Below, in pieces: positions 44,440 through 54,442 of a stretch of 64,000 nt of DNA. The stretch comes from Trissonchulus latispiculum (lineage: Eukaryota; Nematoda; Enoplea; Enoplida; Ironidae), in NCBI GenBank assembly GCA_030248195.1, contig JASAND010004359.1:35854-99853 (forward strand), in the 5' to 3' direction. Under the pieces are notes generated by a model. The model did not search any database. It was not told the DNA's origin and saw only the letters and a program-made list of their open reading frames with translations. Positions within the stretch are counted from its first letter, which is position 1, and every line of letters starts with the position of its first letter. The translations under genes and the position numbers were made by a program.

Positions 44440-45548
44440 TATAGCGCGGCGGGGAAAAACCCAAATTTTCGAATTCTGGCTGTACCTTTTTTATTAAGCG
44501 ACATATCGAAAATCTTGAGGCCTTGCGAAGAACTTCAAAATGAGCCATCAAACGTCTCTCTATATATATAATCACTTACGGTTGGTGAGAAATTTTCGAC
44601 CAAACCGATGGAAAAAAACCCAATGCGGGAAAAACCCATGGGCGGGAAAAAACCCAGCCTTGCTGCAAGCATGCCAGAACGGTTTTGACTATACCATTCT
44701 AAAGAGCGGGTCATTTTTAGTACATCTGAATCATAAAATATCAATATTTTTGCAAAAAATCATGTATAAAATTAACTTTTCAAAATTTCGTATGTTTATA
44801 TATATATAACACGTAAACATAGGCAAATTTTGGAAATTTTTGAAATTTGCTGAATTTCTGCAGTTTAAGCATCCTATCACATAGAAAACGTGTTTTATTG
44901 CATTTAAAGCCAAACCCGACCTATTTTAGTGAAAAATTAGCGGTTTTTGGCGAAATTTGAAAATTTGGCTTGAAATGACACCATCTCAGATTTTGGCCAC
45001 TTGGACCTTACATAGAAGGTCGAACCTAGGTAAAATCTATATATATATATACCAAATTAATCAGGAGGCTCTACTGAGCTAAGAAATCCCTAAATTTTTC
45101 CTTTGCTGCTAATGGTTAGAAAAAATTTTCATTTTGAATTTTGGGTTTTTCCCGCACATGGGTTCCCCCCCCCTTGTCTAGGTCACCCCCAGGTCGCACC
45201 ACACGTACTAGAGCCAAATTGCATACACCATCGTGAAGTTCGAGACATATCCTCTTGTGAAACTATATATAATCCGTTTTGGGCTAAGTCTTTCCAGTAG
45301 TTCAGGGTGACCCCCCAAAGTTGACCCTTCCTGACCCCCATGTTGGGACCAAAAATTCCAAAATTTTCAAAGTCCCAAAAAATTTGCTGAGAGGCAGGAG
45401 ACAATAATACACCATCTAGGGTAGTTTTGGACACGCTCTTTAAGATACGCAGGAATAGTGTTAAAATTCGATCTAGCTCGTATGGGTGACTCACACTGGC
45501 GATGGGTTTTTCCCGCATATCGGATTGGGTTTTTTCCCGCCGCGATAT
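44440..45548. mobile_element. E4: ~1.1-kb element, word GCGGGAAAAACCCA
   Basis: Ends TATAGCGCGGCGGGG (44440) and CCCGCCGCGATATA (45548). The word GGGAAAAACCC is found once at the left end, three times at 44608-44660, twice at 45145-45170 and twice at 45503-45545. Opposite orientation to E3, with which it shares internal sequence (CGGATTATATATAGTTTCAC region, minus strand). The 189-residue frame at 45183-45752 is not supported as a gene. Confidence 0.82.
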
Positions 45549-45596
45549 ATATACGTAGACGGCTTTAAGTTTTGTCCAAGGTAATGGAATACTTAG

Positions 45597-46325
45597 CTGG
45601 GGTTCAGGGTATTTTTTAGGAATTTTTTCCGGGGGGGGGGGCTTCCCGGCCCCCCCCCGGTGCCGGGGGGAAGATTTTTTTGCAAAAATGAGCCAAAAAA
45701 TGGTATATATTTTTTGGCGTATTTTGCTTGGTGAACCGCAAAAAGTTCTCAAAAATGCCAGGATTTAAGCTAAAAATAGCTATTTTTACGAAAAAATCTC
45801 CGAGGAAGCCGGTAAATTTTTGAAAATTGGCCTATTTTTGGCAAAAATTTGGGCCTCCAAAAAATCCCGGGAGGGGGAAGCAAAAATCCCGGGGGGAAGG
45901 CATTTTCGGGGGGGGCCCGCCCCCCCCTGTAAAAAATACCCTGGGGTTTTTTAGGCAAAAATAAGTGGGGGGAAGAGGGGGGACGCCCCCCCCCGCCCCC
46001 ACTAGTGGGGGGGGGAAGGTCCAAAAGTGGGGTGGGGGAATAAAATGGGCTAAAAATGCCAAAAATAATGTATAAAAAGCCTGTTTTCTACATATATATA
46101 CTGTTATAACTAATCGTAAAGGTGCTCAAAAATTAAGTTTTGGCACCAAAATAGACTATTTTTTACCAAAAATTTCCGGCGAAGCAACAAAAAATTTTGA
46201 CCAAAAATCCTAAAAATTTGGCATTTTCTGGGCACCTTAGGGTGAGTGGGAGGGGGAAACCCAAAAAAAGTGGGGGGGCAATAGGGTGAGTGGGGGGGAC
46301 CCAAAAAGTGGGGAAAAAACCCCAG
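45597..46325. mobile_element. K6: C-rich element with 5-bp duplication, interrupted by J1
   Basis: Ends CTGGGGTTTTTTAGG (restored across J1) and AAAAAACCCCAG (46325). Flanks CTTAG (45592-45596, 46326-46330). S1 has the matching empty site, GAATACTTAGTGAAAGC at about 39091-39107. The interior ACCAAAAATTTCCGGCGAAG also appears in K fragments elsewhere. Pro-rich frames are artefacts. Confidence 0.75.
45605..45940. mobile_element. J1: 336-bp C-rich MITE inserted at the start of K6
   Basis: Starts CAGGGTATTTTTTAGG and ends AAAAAATACC(CTG). CTGGGGTT is duplicated (45597-45604 and 45941-45948); alternatively GGGTT with CAGGG...CCCTG ends. Same family as J2 (12672-12997), inverted. Confidence 0.78.
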
Positions 46326-46330
46326 CTTAG

Positions 46331-47029
46331 TGAAAGCCACACGCACTATGTGAAGTTGTATAAGCATTCTTTGTGTAGTCGTGGATACGTATACTTACAC
46401 ACTTAACCAGTTAAGACACGAAATTGTACAAGAGAATATCTAAAGACCTTTGCTAATTATAACTGCTAAGAAAAATTTAATTTCTAGCATGAATTTTCCT
46501 GAAACCTTTTGCTAGGGAATGCCGACCACAGACCCCCGCTTTTTAAATTCATGTTTCTTGATCTGGGCGTTGCACTGATTGCTTTGGTTTCTGTATTTAT
46601 TACAGTGTATCCGAAGCCTTTATATCTGCTTATATATATATATACGTATATATATAAATATATATATAAATATATATATATATAAATATATATAAATTTT
46701 GTAAGTGTTGCCAAACCATAATTTTAAAGATTTTTCTTGCTTGCTAGTTTGCTAAATTATGTTTTAGATTTTTACTGGCTGCAGGAATCAAAACTTTGAG
46801 TGTTTCCATTAAGAATTTTCCTGACATTTACGAACTTTTCTCGGCTTCTCCCCAGACTCCACAGTCTTCACTTTTAAATTTTTATTTTTGAAAAAAACAC
46901 GCACGTACGTACACATGCTTCGACTTTCGAAAACTGTTTGTAATATGGTGAGTATTATATATATATTCGTTAAATATTCGAAATATTACTCAATGAATGT
47001 TTGTTTGACAAGGAAGACCTGGAAAAGTA
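46331..47029. other. S2 interior with (TA)n, no gene
   Basis: Matches S1 at 40275-41020. It contains alternating TA/TAAA tracts (46633-46695), which generate a spurious Tyr/Ile frame. Confidence 0.5.
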
Positions 47030-47402
47030 AAGGAAAAGTCAGAAAAAAATCAGAAAATTTTAAAAAAATGTTCTGGAAGGAAGCTAGAAAATAGTGAGAA
47101 AATATTGAGAAAATAATAGAAGAGTTTTTAGAAAACAATTAGAAATAATATAGAAAATGTCCTTTTTTTTAGGGAAAACAATGAGAAAACATTAAGAAAC
47201 TTGCTAGAAAACGGCAAGAAATTAATTAGAAAACAATTAGAAAGTGGGCCTCAGTTAGAAAACATGTAACAGAAAATAATTAGAAAACAAATAGATATTT
47301 TTTAGAAAACAATTAGAAATAATGTTCAGTTAACTGATGGAAAGTTTTTGGAAAAAAATTAGAAACTTTTTTCCAATTGTTTTCTAAAATTGGGCTTCGT
47401 GT

Positions 47403-48907
47403 GACCCCCCACCCCCCATACCCGACCTCGACTACTCCCCCCCCAAGCCGAGCTCAGACCCCCCTCCCCCCCTAAAATGGGGTCCAAACAAGAGAAAAAA
47501 TGCTAAATTTGTGCAAAAATTTTTGCAATTTTTCAAAAATTTTTCGAAAAAATTGTCTAGAAACAGTTAAAAACGCTAAGAAATAGGTTTTAAAACGCAA
47601 TACGAATGGTTTTTTATTAGATTTATGTCGAAAATAGTCGATTTTATGTCCAAAAAGGGCCATTTTTAGCTGAAAAAAAGTTGGGTACAGTTTGGGTACA
47701 GTTTTTTTTGAAAATTTCCGATTTTTGAGACCCCCCCAAGCCAGATTTTGACTTTTTACTCCCCCCCCAACCCAAACAGGTGGTACACCTATATATGACA
47801 CCAGCGTTAAAACTAGCTTCAAAAATTATGTACTACAAAAATTATAGTACTGTAAAAAGTTAGAAAAATTTTATTTTCCTGTGTTTATATCATAGTTTAC
47901 CTGGAACTTTGGGTCTGGGGGAGGGTAAGTCTTGGCCGACCTCCGAAATAATGTGATGGGGGTATATACCCCCCGCCCAGAATTCGGACATCAGAACTTT
48001 CGAAAAATGGCCAAAAACTGCAAAATTTCCTGTAATTTAGCCCTTTTTTTCATCAAAATAAGGTTTGTTTCTAACGTTTTAGGCGTTTTTGCACTGTTTT
48101 AAAGCAATTTTAGGTCAAAACTTCAGAAAACATTTTTCAAAAATGACCATTTTTCGGCCAAATTTAGCTAACTTTTTGGGTCCAAAAATCGTTGGGGGGG
48201 GGTTCGTCGGGGGGTAGCCAAAAGTTGGGGGAGGGTAAGACAAAAAATCAGGGGGGTAAAGTTGGCCAAAACTTTTGGGGGGATACCCCCCAACCTCCCC
48301 CAAAATTTTGCATTTTTTACCTGGTTTGGACCCAATTTTAGGGGGGGGGGGGGGTTTGAGCTCGGCTTGGGGTGGGGGGGAGTCGTTTTGGTCGGGTAGG
48401 GGGGAGGGGAGTCTGGTCTCTCCGTGGGAGGGTTTCACAGGGGGCTAACTGTAGCCTGGTACACCTATGCCTGTGAGACCCCCCTCCCCTACCCGACCTC
48501 CAAACCAAGTAAAAAATGCAAAATTTTTGAAAAATTTTTTTGCAATTTCTGAAAATTTTTGAAAAATGGCTATAAATCACCTGTAAATAGCTAAAGATGG
48601 TTTTATATAGCAATTAAAAGGTGATATTCGCAATTATAAACCACAATCTGGGCTAATTTAGGCATATTTTAGTACAAATTTGTCAATTTTCAAGCCCTAT
48701 TTTCGCATACAAAAACTGTCAAATGACGCTTTTCAGTACGTTTAATGTACGGTACATCGAAAAAGGAGCATTTTTAGCTAAAAAAACTTGGGTGCAGTTT
48801 AGGGGGGGTCCTCCCCCCCCTCCCAATATTCGGATTTTGGTGGGGTCCCCCGAGCCAAATTTGGACCTTCTACTCCCCCCCCAACCCAAACAGGTGGTAC
48901 ACCTATG
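47403..48907. mobile_element. P-family C-rich elements (right part of P1, P3, P2)
   Basis: Three copies: right part of P1 (to 47797), P3 (about 47888-48468, inverted, end GGTACACCTATG at 48468), and a partial P2 (about 48470-48907, end GGTGGTACACCTATG). They share CCCAACCCAAACAGGTGGTA ends and CGAGCTCA...CCCCC blocks. Sequence 47806-47887 is flank, including the continuation of the LINE frame. Pro/Gly-rich frames are artefacts. Confidence 0.6.
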
Positions 48908-49325
48908 GTGGGGGCACCCGTCCTCCAAATGGAGGGGTCGCCAACCCTACCCCCTAAAAATTTTTCAACCCCTCCACCGAAATCGGCCCTCGGCGCCCCC
49001 CCCCCCATAAAAATTTTCTAAACTTAGCGAAAAATTGCTAAAATTCGCTTATCTTAGACATTGCTAAAAATAGCTGAAAATTGAGACAATTTTTCAGTTT
49101 TTAGCAAAAAACCGATTTTTCGACCCCCCCCCCCTTCGAAAATGTTTCTTACCCCCCTCCCCCAAATCGACTTTTTAGACCCCCGTGGCCCCTTTACCCT
49201 TTTTTGGCAGACGCAGACCCCCCTCCCTACTTTTTCAAACCCCCACCCTCACTTTTTTCGCCAGCCACACCTATGCCGGCAGCGGCAGCTATATATGTAC
49301 GTCAAGTCAGCAGAACAGATTTAAC
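48908..49325. other. C-rich element remnant
   Basis: Ends with TTCGCCAGCCACACCTATG at 49257-49275, an M-like terminus. The left end is not resolved. No gene. Confidence 0.4.
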
Positions 49326-49568
49326 CATAGGTGTGGCTGGGCAAAAAATCTGGGGGGGGGGGTTCCGACGGAGGGTGGGGGGGGGGTCCGCCAAATTTCC
49401 CAAAAAACCCCTAAATTTTCGATTTTTTTGCCATTTTTGGCCACTTTTTGGCCAAAAATCGGGGGGGCCTAGCTAAAGTCTGAAAAATCTGGGGGGGGGG
49501 GTCGCGAAAATTTGTCAATTTGGTGGGGGGGGGGCCCCCCCCCCCACCCCCCCCCTAACACATCTATG
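49326..49568. mobile_element. M2: 243-bp MITE with 8-bp target duplication
   Basis: Ends CATAGGTGTGGCTGGGC and TAACACATCTATG. Perfect flanks GATTTAAC (49318-49325 and 49569-49576). Inverted relative to M1 (33924-34120) and sharing GGCCAAAAA internal sequence. Confidence 0.88.
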
Positions 49569-49641
49569 GATTTAACTACAAATTATAATTTTGATGTCGC
49601 TAGATAGCCCTCAATTTGTAGTATGTGCAGACACTTTCTTT

Positions 49642-49844
49642 TTAATTTGTAATTGTAAGATTGATGAGAAATCAGCGTTTGAAATTTCATATCTTTAACA
49701 CATAAGATGTATGTTCTGCTGCAGATGTGACTCAGATTTGGTCACGTGACTGCGTCACATACGCTAGAGAATCGCACGTTCCACACGTTAAAGATATGAA
49801 ATTTCAAACGCTGATTTCTTATTAACCTTACAGCTACAAATTAA
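49642..49844. mobile_element. V: 203-bp MITE with ~65-bp inverted repeats
   Basis: Arms at about 49642-49706 and 49781-49844, both containing AGAAATCAGCGTTTGAAATT and ATATCTTTAAC in inverse. Ends TTAATTTGTA / TACAAATTAA, so TTAA may be the target. Confidence 0.8.
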
Positions 49845-50739
49845 AGGGATCAGTCCGTCCTTACATCAGTCCATCACATTTCTTGGGTTGACCACCAATC
49901 TTCCAAGATTAACCTCCCCCCCCCCTGACCCAAAGTTCCAGATGGTTGGGAGGGGGGGGGTCCCCCATCACATTGCTTGGGTCGATCCATACATGGGCAA
50001 GGTCAAATGGGTTAGCCTACACCAGATTTTTGTCGTGCGTGGGTCGTTTGTTTGTTGGGGGACTTTCACTGGAAATTTGCTTCAGCCCCCTTTTATATTG
50101 GTACACGCACGCACGCCGAATTTGTTATTTGTTTATTTATTGTTTAATTACAGACAGAAGAATTCATTCAAATACAGGAAAAGTAAATTCAATTCGATGA
50201 ACAAGTACATTAAGCTTTCGGAAGGCAAAAATCCTTGTGGCAAGCATACGTGTGCTTGGGGGGGGTTTGGGGGGGTTTAAAACCACCCACCCCCCCTACC
50301 TGAGCTCACCCCCCCCCCGGAGGGGTCACTCACCCCCCCAGAATCCGGATTTTTCCGGTAAAAAACCGGAAAAATCCGGTTTTTCGGCGGCCTTCGGCCG
50401 CCCTTCACCCACCCCCCCCCAGAACTTCCCCTCCTGCACATGTCTGGTGGCAAGGCATGAAAGGGCAGGGCTAGACTCTATAAAATATAAGGAAAAATAT
50501 GCTCGGAGTAAACTGGGAGTCACCCAGAACTTCGGTGGGTTGAAGAAAAGGTTAGGAAAGATTTAGGATTGGAAATAGCAAAATTTATACAAACGGTCAA
50601 TGAAAAATATAAGCCAATCAGCTATTAGCTAACTCAAAAACCTATATAAAGGGGTGGATTCCCGCTTAGTGGTGCGTCAGTTTGACTTGTTCTGTCGAGA
50701 GTTGTCGGTTTTTAAGAGCTCTCAGTACATATCCAGAGA
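49845..50739. other. No gene recognised
   Basis: C/G runs with a hairpin-forming AAAACCGGAAAAATCCGG stretch (50340-50385) and two short plus-strand frames without domains. From about 50560 the sequence loses the transposon character of the left part. Confidence 0.4.
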
Positions 50740-51066
50740 ATGGCGAATTTTCTGTGCGATCTATGTGGAGAACTTTCATACGCAAGTATGATTTACAAGG
50801 GATAGAAAAGCGAAGCGAAGCATGAGCAGGAAAACTGCAAATGCCAGAAGTGTGGGAAAAGCTATCCTAGGAATGACTCAAAAGCTAATCACGTGTGTAA
50901 ACCGGTTACCAGACCACTAATCAGACTAGTCCCCTTGAGCCTCAAATCCCTGCACGCGCTGCACGATCGTATTTAAAAGTAAGAAGGGATTAGACGGCCA
51001 CATTCGCTGTCATGAAAGTTTCGATAAAATACTTATGCAAGAAAGTGCCCGCGTGCTCTTACCTTA
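50740..51066 (+). pseudogene. Broken C2H2 zinc-finger ORF
   Basis: ATG at 50740 encodes MANFLCDLCGELSYASMIYK, then an in-frame TAG. The same frame continues with KHEQENCKCQKCGKSYPRND and a Cys/His pair. After a frame change, CTRCTIVFKSKKGLDGHIRC HE (about 50957-51022) gives a full C-x2-C-x12-H-x4-H finger with the usual hydrophobic spacing. Two fingers plus a partial one imply a nucleic-acid-binding domain, possibly the N-terminus of an R2/NeSL-like retroelement, but no reverse transcriptase follows. Stop and frameshift indicate decay or an intron. Confidence 0.6.
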
Positions 51067-54000
51067 GGAGCCACCTTCAGACTTTTGGAGACCCTACCTG
51101 AGCCGATCAGAAATGTTAATATTCGAAACTGGGTCCAAATTAGGACAAAATTCAAGCTCGGGCCGGGAACCTATTCAACTTACAACTTTCGTTTGGAAGA
51201 CGCTAGTGTAATGCTAGTAGATGGTCAACCTAGCTACTAAGCACTACGGGGTGGGTACTGCGCACAAGGGAACGGCAGAACCTGAGGAGATGTTGTTCCA
51301 GTCGACCTGTAGCAACAACCTCGCCTAAACTCTGGAACAACAGTGACCCTAACTCAACAATTATACAAAAGAACACACCACAAGGTTACGCTCAGATCTA
51401 ATCTAGACTGCCAGGTTTTCCTTAACTAACTAGCTACCGAACAATAAATGCTAAATCCTAAACTACAAATATTTGGAGACCAGATTTAATTTTTAAACCT
51501 AACTAAACAAGAGCGCATACGAGAACAGAATTTCACCAAATTATTGAAGAAAACAATATAACAACTACAGAAATTACACTTCAGAGAACTACCAATTTCA
51601 CAACTTACTAATTTACCCTCAAACAGGAATTACAGAGAAATGGAGGACATCCAGTTAATTTCCACAAAAATACAGGATCACATAAATAACGTAAAATAGG
51701 GGAAGGTTTGGCCGGTACGACCTAAACCAGGGGACGGTTATAAATAGTAGCGGGGGAATCCAACCAATACAAAAAGCCACGATATAGACAGACAGAGACC
51801 AGGGATCCTAGTTAAAAAGGGACGAAGATAAAAGAAAACAGAGGGGGAGAACTTTGCGCATAAAAGTACGTATATGTATATCACCACTCAAAACCCGACC
51901 ATTCACTACGAAAATCAAACTTAAGACTGACTACTTTTTGTTCTTGCGTCAGACCACCCCCCTAAGTAGCCAATCAGATAAGAGTATTGATTTTTGAGAG
52001 CAGCCTGGAAAGTTTTCATTGGGTGAAGGTTCCTATCTAGCTTTGCTACTCGAAAGCGCCGCCTAGCGGCTGAATAAAAACACGTCATTAAAAACCAGTT
52101 TGGGAACAAATCTTAGCACATGAATTTCAAATGAATAATTTCTAACATTTCTACAAATACACATATTTATAAACACACTATTAACACATCAGACACACCC
52201 ACCCATTACAACTCCCCAGGGCTTACCGCCCGAGCTCCTGCGAGGGAACCTCGTAAGGAAAAAGTCATTTAACGTTGAACGAAGAGAAATTTTAAATGAA
52301 TTTTGGTAAGGTCTCCAAAAGGTTAAGGAACAACGACAATACGTTAAGGCAATGCAAAACAAATAAAAAACAGCAAATCAAATGGAAAAACAGAAACAGA
52401 ATGCGTCTAAGCGTGTTACTAAAAGCACCTAGGACCCGAGCCAGTGTAAGGAAACAACAAGAATAAAAATCAATAGAAAAACTATGGCGCGTGGACCATG
52501 CCATAAGAAAAAGCCACGGGGACAGGAGCGCCAGAGGGACCCTCTGGCCGAAACGACCAGGTGAAACAAGCAAAAACCACCAAAACCAATCCCAGAAATT
52601 CAAGAACCCGGATGTCAGCTTCGTATAGGGCAATTCAGCTAAGGTGCGGAGGTTACCTCCCGCTAAGCTCAAGGGTGCGCAGAATCTCGGCTGGGTGGGT
52701 TCAGGGTGCCTAAACCTCGCTGGACTAACTCAGTTCCATTCGGCTCTTCTACAAAATTTTAAGTATGATATAAGAAAATAAGAATAGAATTTCCGGGGTT
52801 TCGCGCAAAAGAGGGGGCGAGCTTTATATGGAGTCTTTAGAATAATAATTAAATAAAATTAAAAGGGTTATGAAAGAACCCTTACCATGCTAAAGCATGT
52901 ATAGAGAAGGACCAACAGGGTACGAAAGAAGTCCCCAAGTACCCCGCAGGTACCAAAATAATATTAATTTAAAAATAGGGATAGGTTAGGAGTTCTGAAG
53001 AAAGAAAGCGCGAAACACCAATTTAGAAATAAAGTACCCTAATAGTAAAGTAAAAATTTTATAGATGAGCCTCCCAACCGCGCTGCAGGCCTTAATGGGG
53101 ATGGGGGCATCTATGTCGGGTGCTACTTTGGCGCACTGGACCGGGGTAACAAAACTGACATCATTTCCTTCGAACGAACCCGAAATTTAGGGCGGAAAAC
53201 GTTGGGCCAACTAAAAGATATACGTACAAAAGAATTTTAAACAAAAACGTGGCGGCATGAGAAAGGGAATTTCCAAGGGACAAGAATCAGAATTTTTGAA
53301 ACGTAATACTGGCTAGGGCCTTCGGCCAAAACGACTAGTAGAACCCCAAATGACAAACCCGTTAGATAAAATAGAAAAGAATTCAAGAAAAGTGAAATCA
53401 ATATTTTTGGTAAAACTTTTGGTTAAGACTAGCGACAAACATGTATTATGCATAAAACCGTACAAAATACCCGCAATAAGACCAAACCGTTAAGAATTAA
53501 GCAAAGCAGACTAAATTTAGATAAAAATTTGTAAAGGTTAGCTTCAAAGAGGTAGTAACATGATTTTAAAATAAGCTTCAAGGAGTTAATAAAAGTAGTT
53601 TAAAATGAGCTTCAAGGAGTTAATAAAAAGTACTTTTAGAATAACTCAAGGAAAACGTAAAATATTTTAGTAGGCTTCAAAAAAGATAAAAATTTTAGTA
53701 GTAAAATAAAATACGCACCCATCATAAAATATATCTAGAAACAGTCATAGGCAAATAAGGCACAAAATAATGACATATAAGAAAACTGGTATTAGCATAA
53801 AGAAAACTATGATATATGGCAAGTAATATAGATATACAGTAATACAAAAGATACAAAAGTTCACAAATTAGTAAAAATCTTCTTCTTTGGGCGTCAAATA
53901 TAGTTATGAGGGGAGGGAAAGCGTCCATTTCGCATAAGTGTAAAGGCCAAATATTGAGCAGTCGTCATCGGGTAATTGTCATAATAGAGATGGTCTTCAT

Positions 54001-54442
54001 AATAGAAATGGCAAAATAGGGAGGCTTCATGATTGAGCATTCATAAATGGCAGTCCAAAATCGGGAATGTCCAAATTGAGCAATTCATCATAAGGTAGTT
54101 CAAAGTTGAGCAATAGAAAGTCACATCCGGGTAAAGTCAGAATAAGGTAAAGTCCCAATTAAGAATGTCAGATCCAGGGATATAGTCCAAATAGGTCGCC
54201 CAGGGAAATGAACGACCAGAGGGGAAGGGAAATGATAACCAATGGGGAGGGTAAACGCATCCGCCGAAAATAAGGGGTTAAACATCCGCCGATAGAGGAA
54301 GGTTAAACGTCCGCCGTAAGCTTCATGATGGAAAAAGACCGTACAAATGGGCACGAATTTTTACTGTATACTCGTAACGGGTATACAATGACCAAGGGGA
54401 TGACCGGTTACCGGTCATGAGGGGGACTGATGCGAATACGGT
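51067..54442. other. Long non-coding stretch downstream of the giant ORF
   Basis: No credible coding frame over 3.4 kb. Short related segments recur (GCTTCAAGGAGTTAATAAAA at 53575 and 53609; AATTGAGCA-type words at 53950-54120; ACATCCGCCGA at 54284 and similar at 54257). CCAAAAGGTTAAGGAACAAC is an example of the purine-rich style. On the minus strand this would be the 3' flank or UTR of the giant ORF. Confidence 0.4.
54400..54418. other. Near-perfect palindrome ATGACCGGTTACCGGTCAT
   Basis: Two 9-bp arms, ATGACCGGT and ACCGGTCAT, around a single T, 25 bp downstream of the stop codon of the 54443-55642 frame on the minus strand. It could be a 3' hairpin or a binding site. Confidence 0.7.

Larger units (their letters stand above)
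41441..47402. mobile_element. S2: second S copy in tandem with S1
   Basis: Same ends and arms as S1: left arm 41455-41760, right arm 47030-47390, built of GAAAACAATTAGAAAA words. The flanking regions AAAGTGGGGGTTGGTGATTG (41795) and ATGAATGTTTGTTTGACAAG (46992) match S1. Separated from S1 by a single GGACCC; GACCC follows at 47403. It contains E3, K5, E4, K6 and J1. Non-coding. Confidence 0.78.
36420..47797. mobile_element. P1: MITE containing S1+S2, 8-bp target duplication
   Basis: Left end CATAGGTGAACCAGGC at 36420, right end GGTACACCTATATATG at 47797, flanked by perfect ACACCAGC copies (36412-36419 and 47798-47805). P1's own sequence is 36420-36482 plus 47403-47797. A paralogue, P3 (47888-48468), matches both parts contiguously (minus strand: CCCACGGAGAGACCAGAC then CTACCCGACC). 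It serves as an empty site for S1+S2. Non-coding, C-rich. Confidence 0.85.

Noticed and set aside
45183..45752. 189-residue minus-strand frame
   Set aside because: It crosses the boundary of E4 into K6/J1 and includes repeated element words; no domain.
46484..46714. Tyr/Ile-rich minus-strand frame
   Set aside because: Translation of TA/TAAA microsatellite.
52292..52672. 126-residue minus-strand frame
   Set aside because: Hydrophobic, low-complexity, no domain, and lies in the featureless 51-54 kb stretch.
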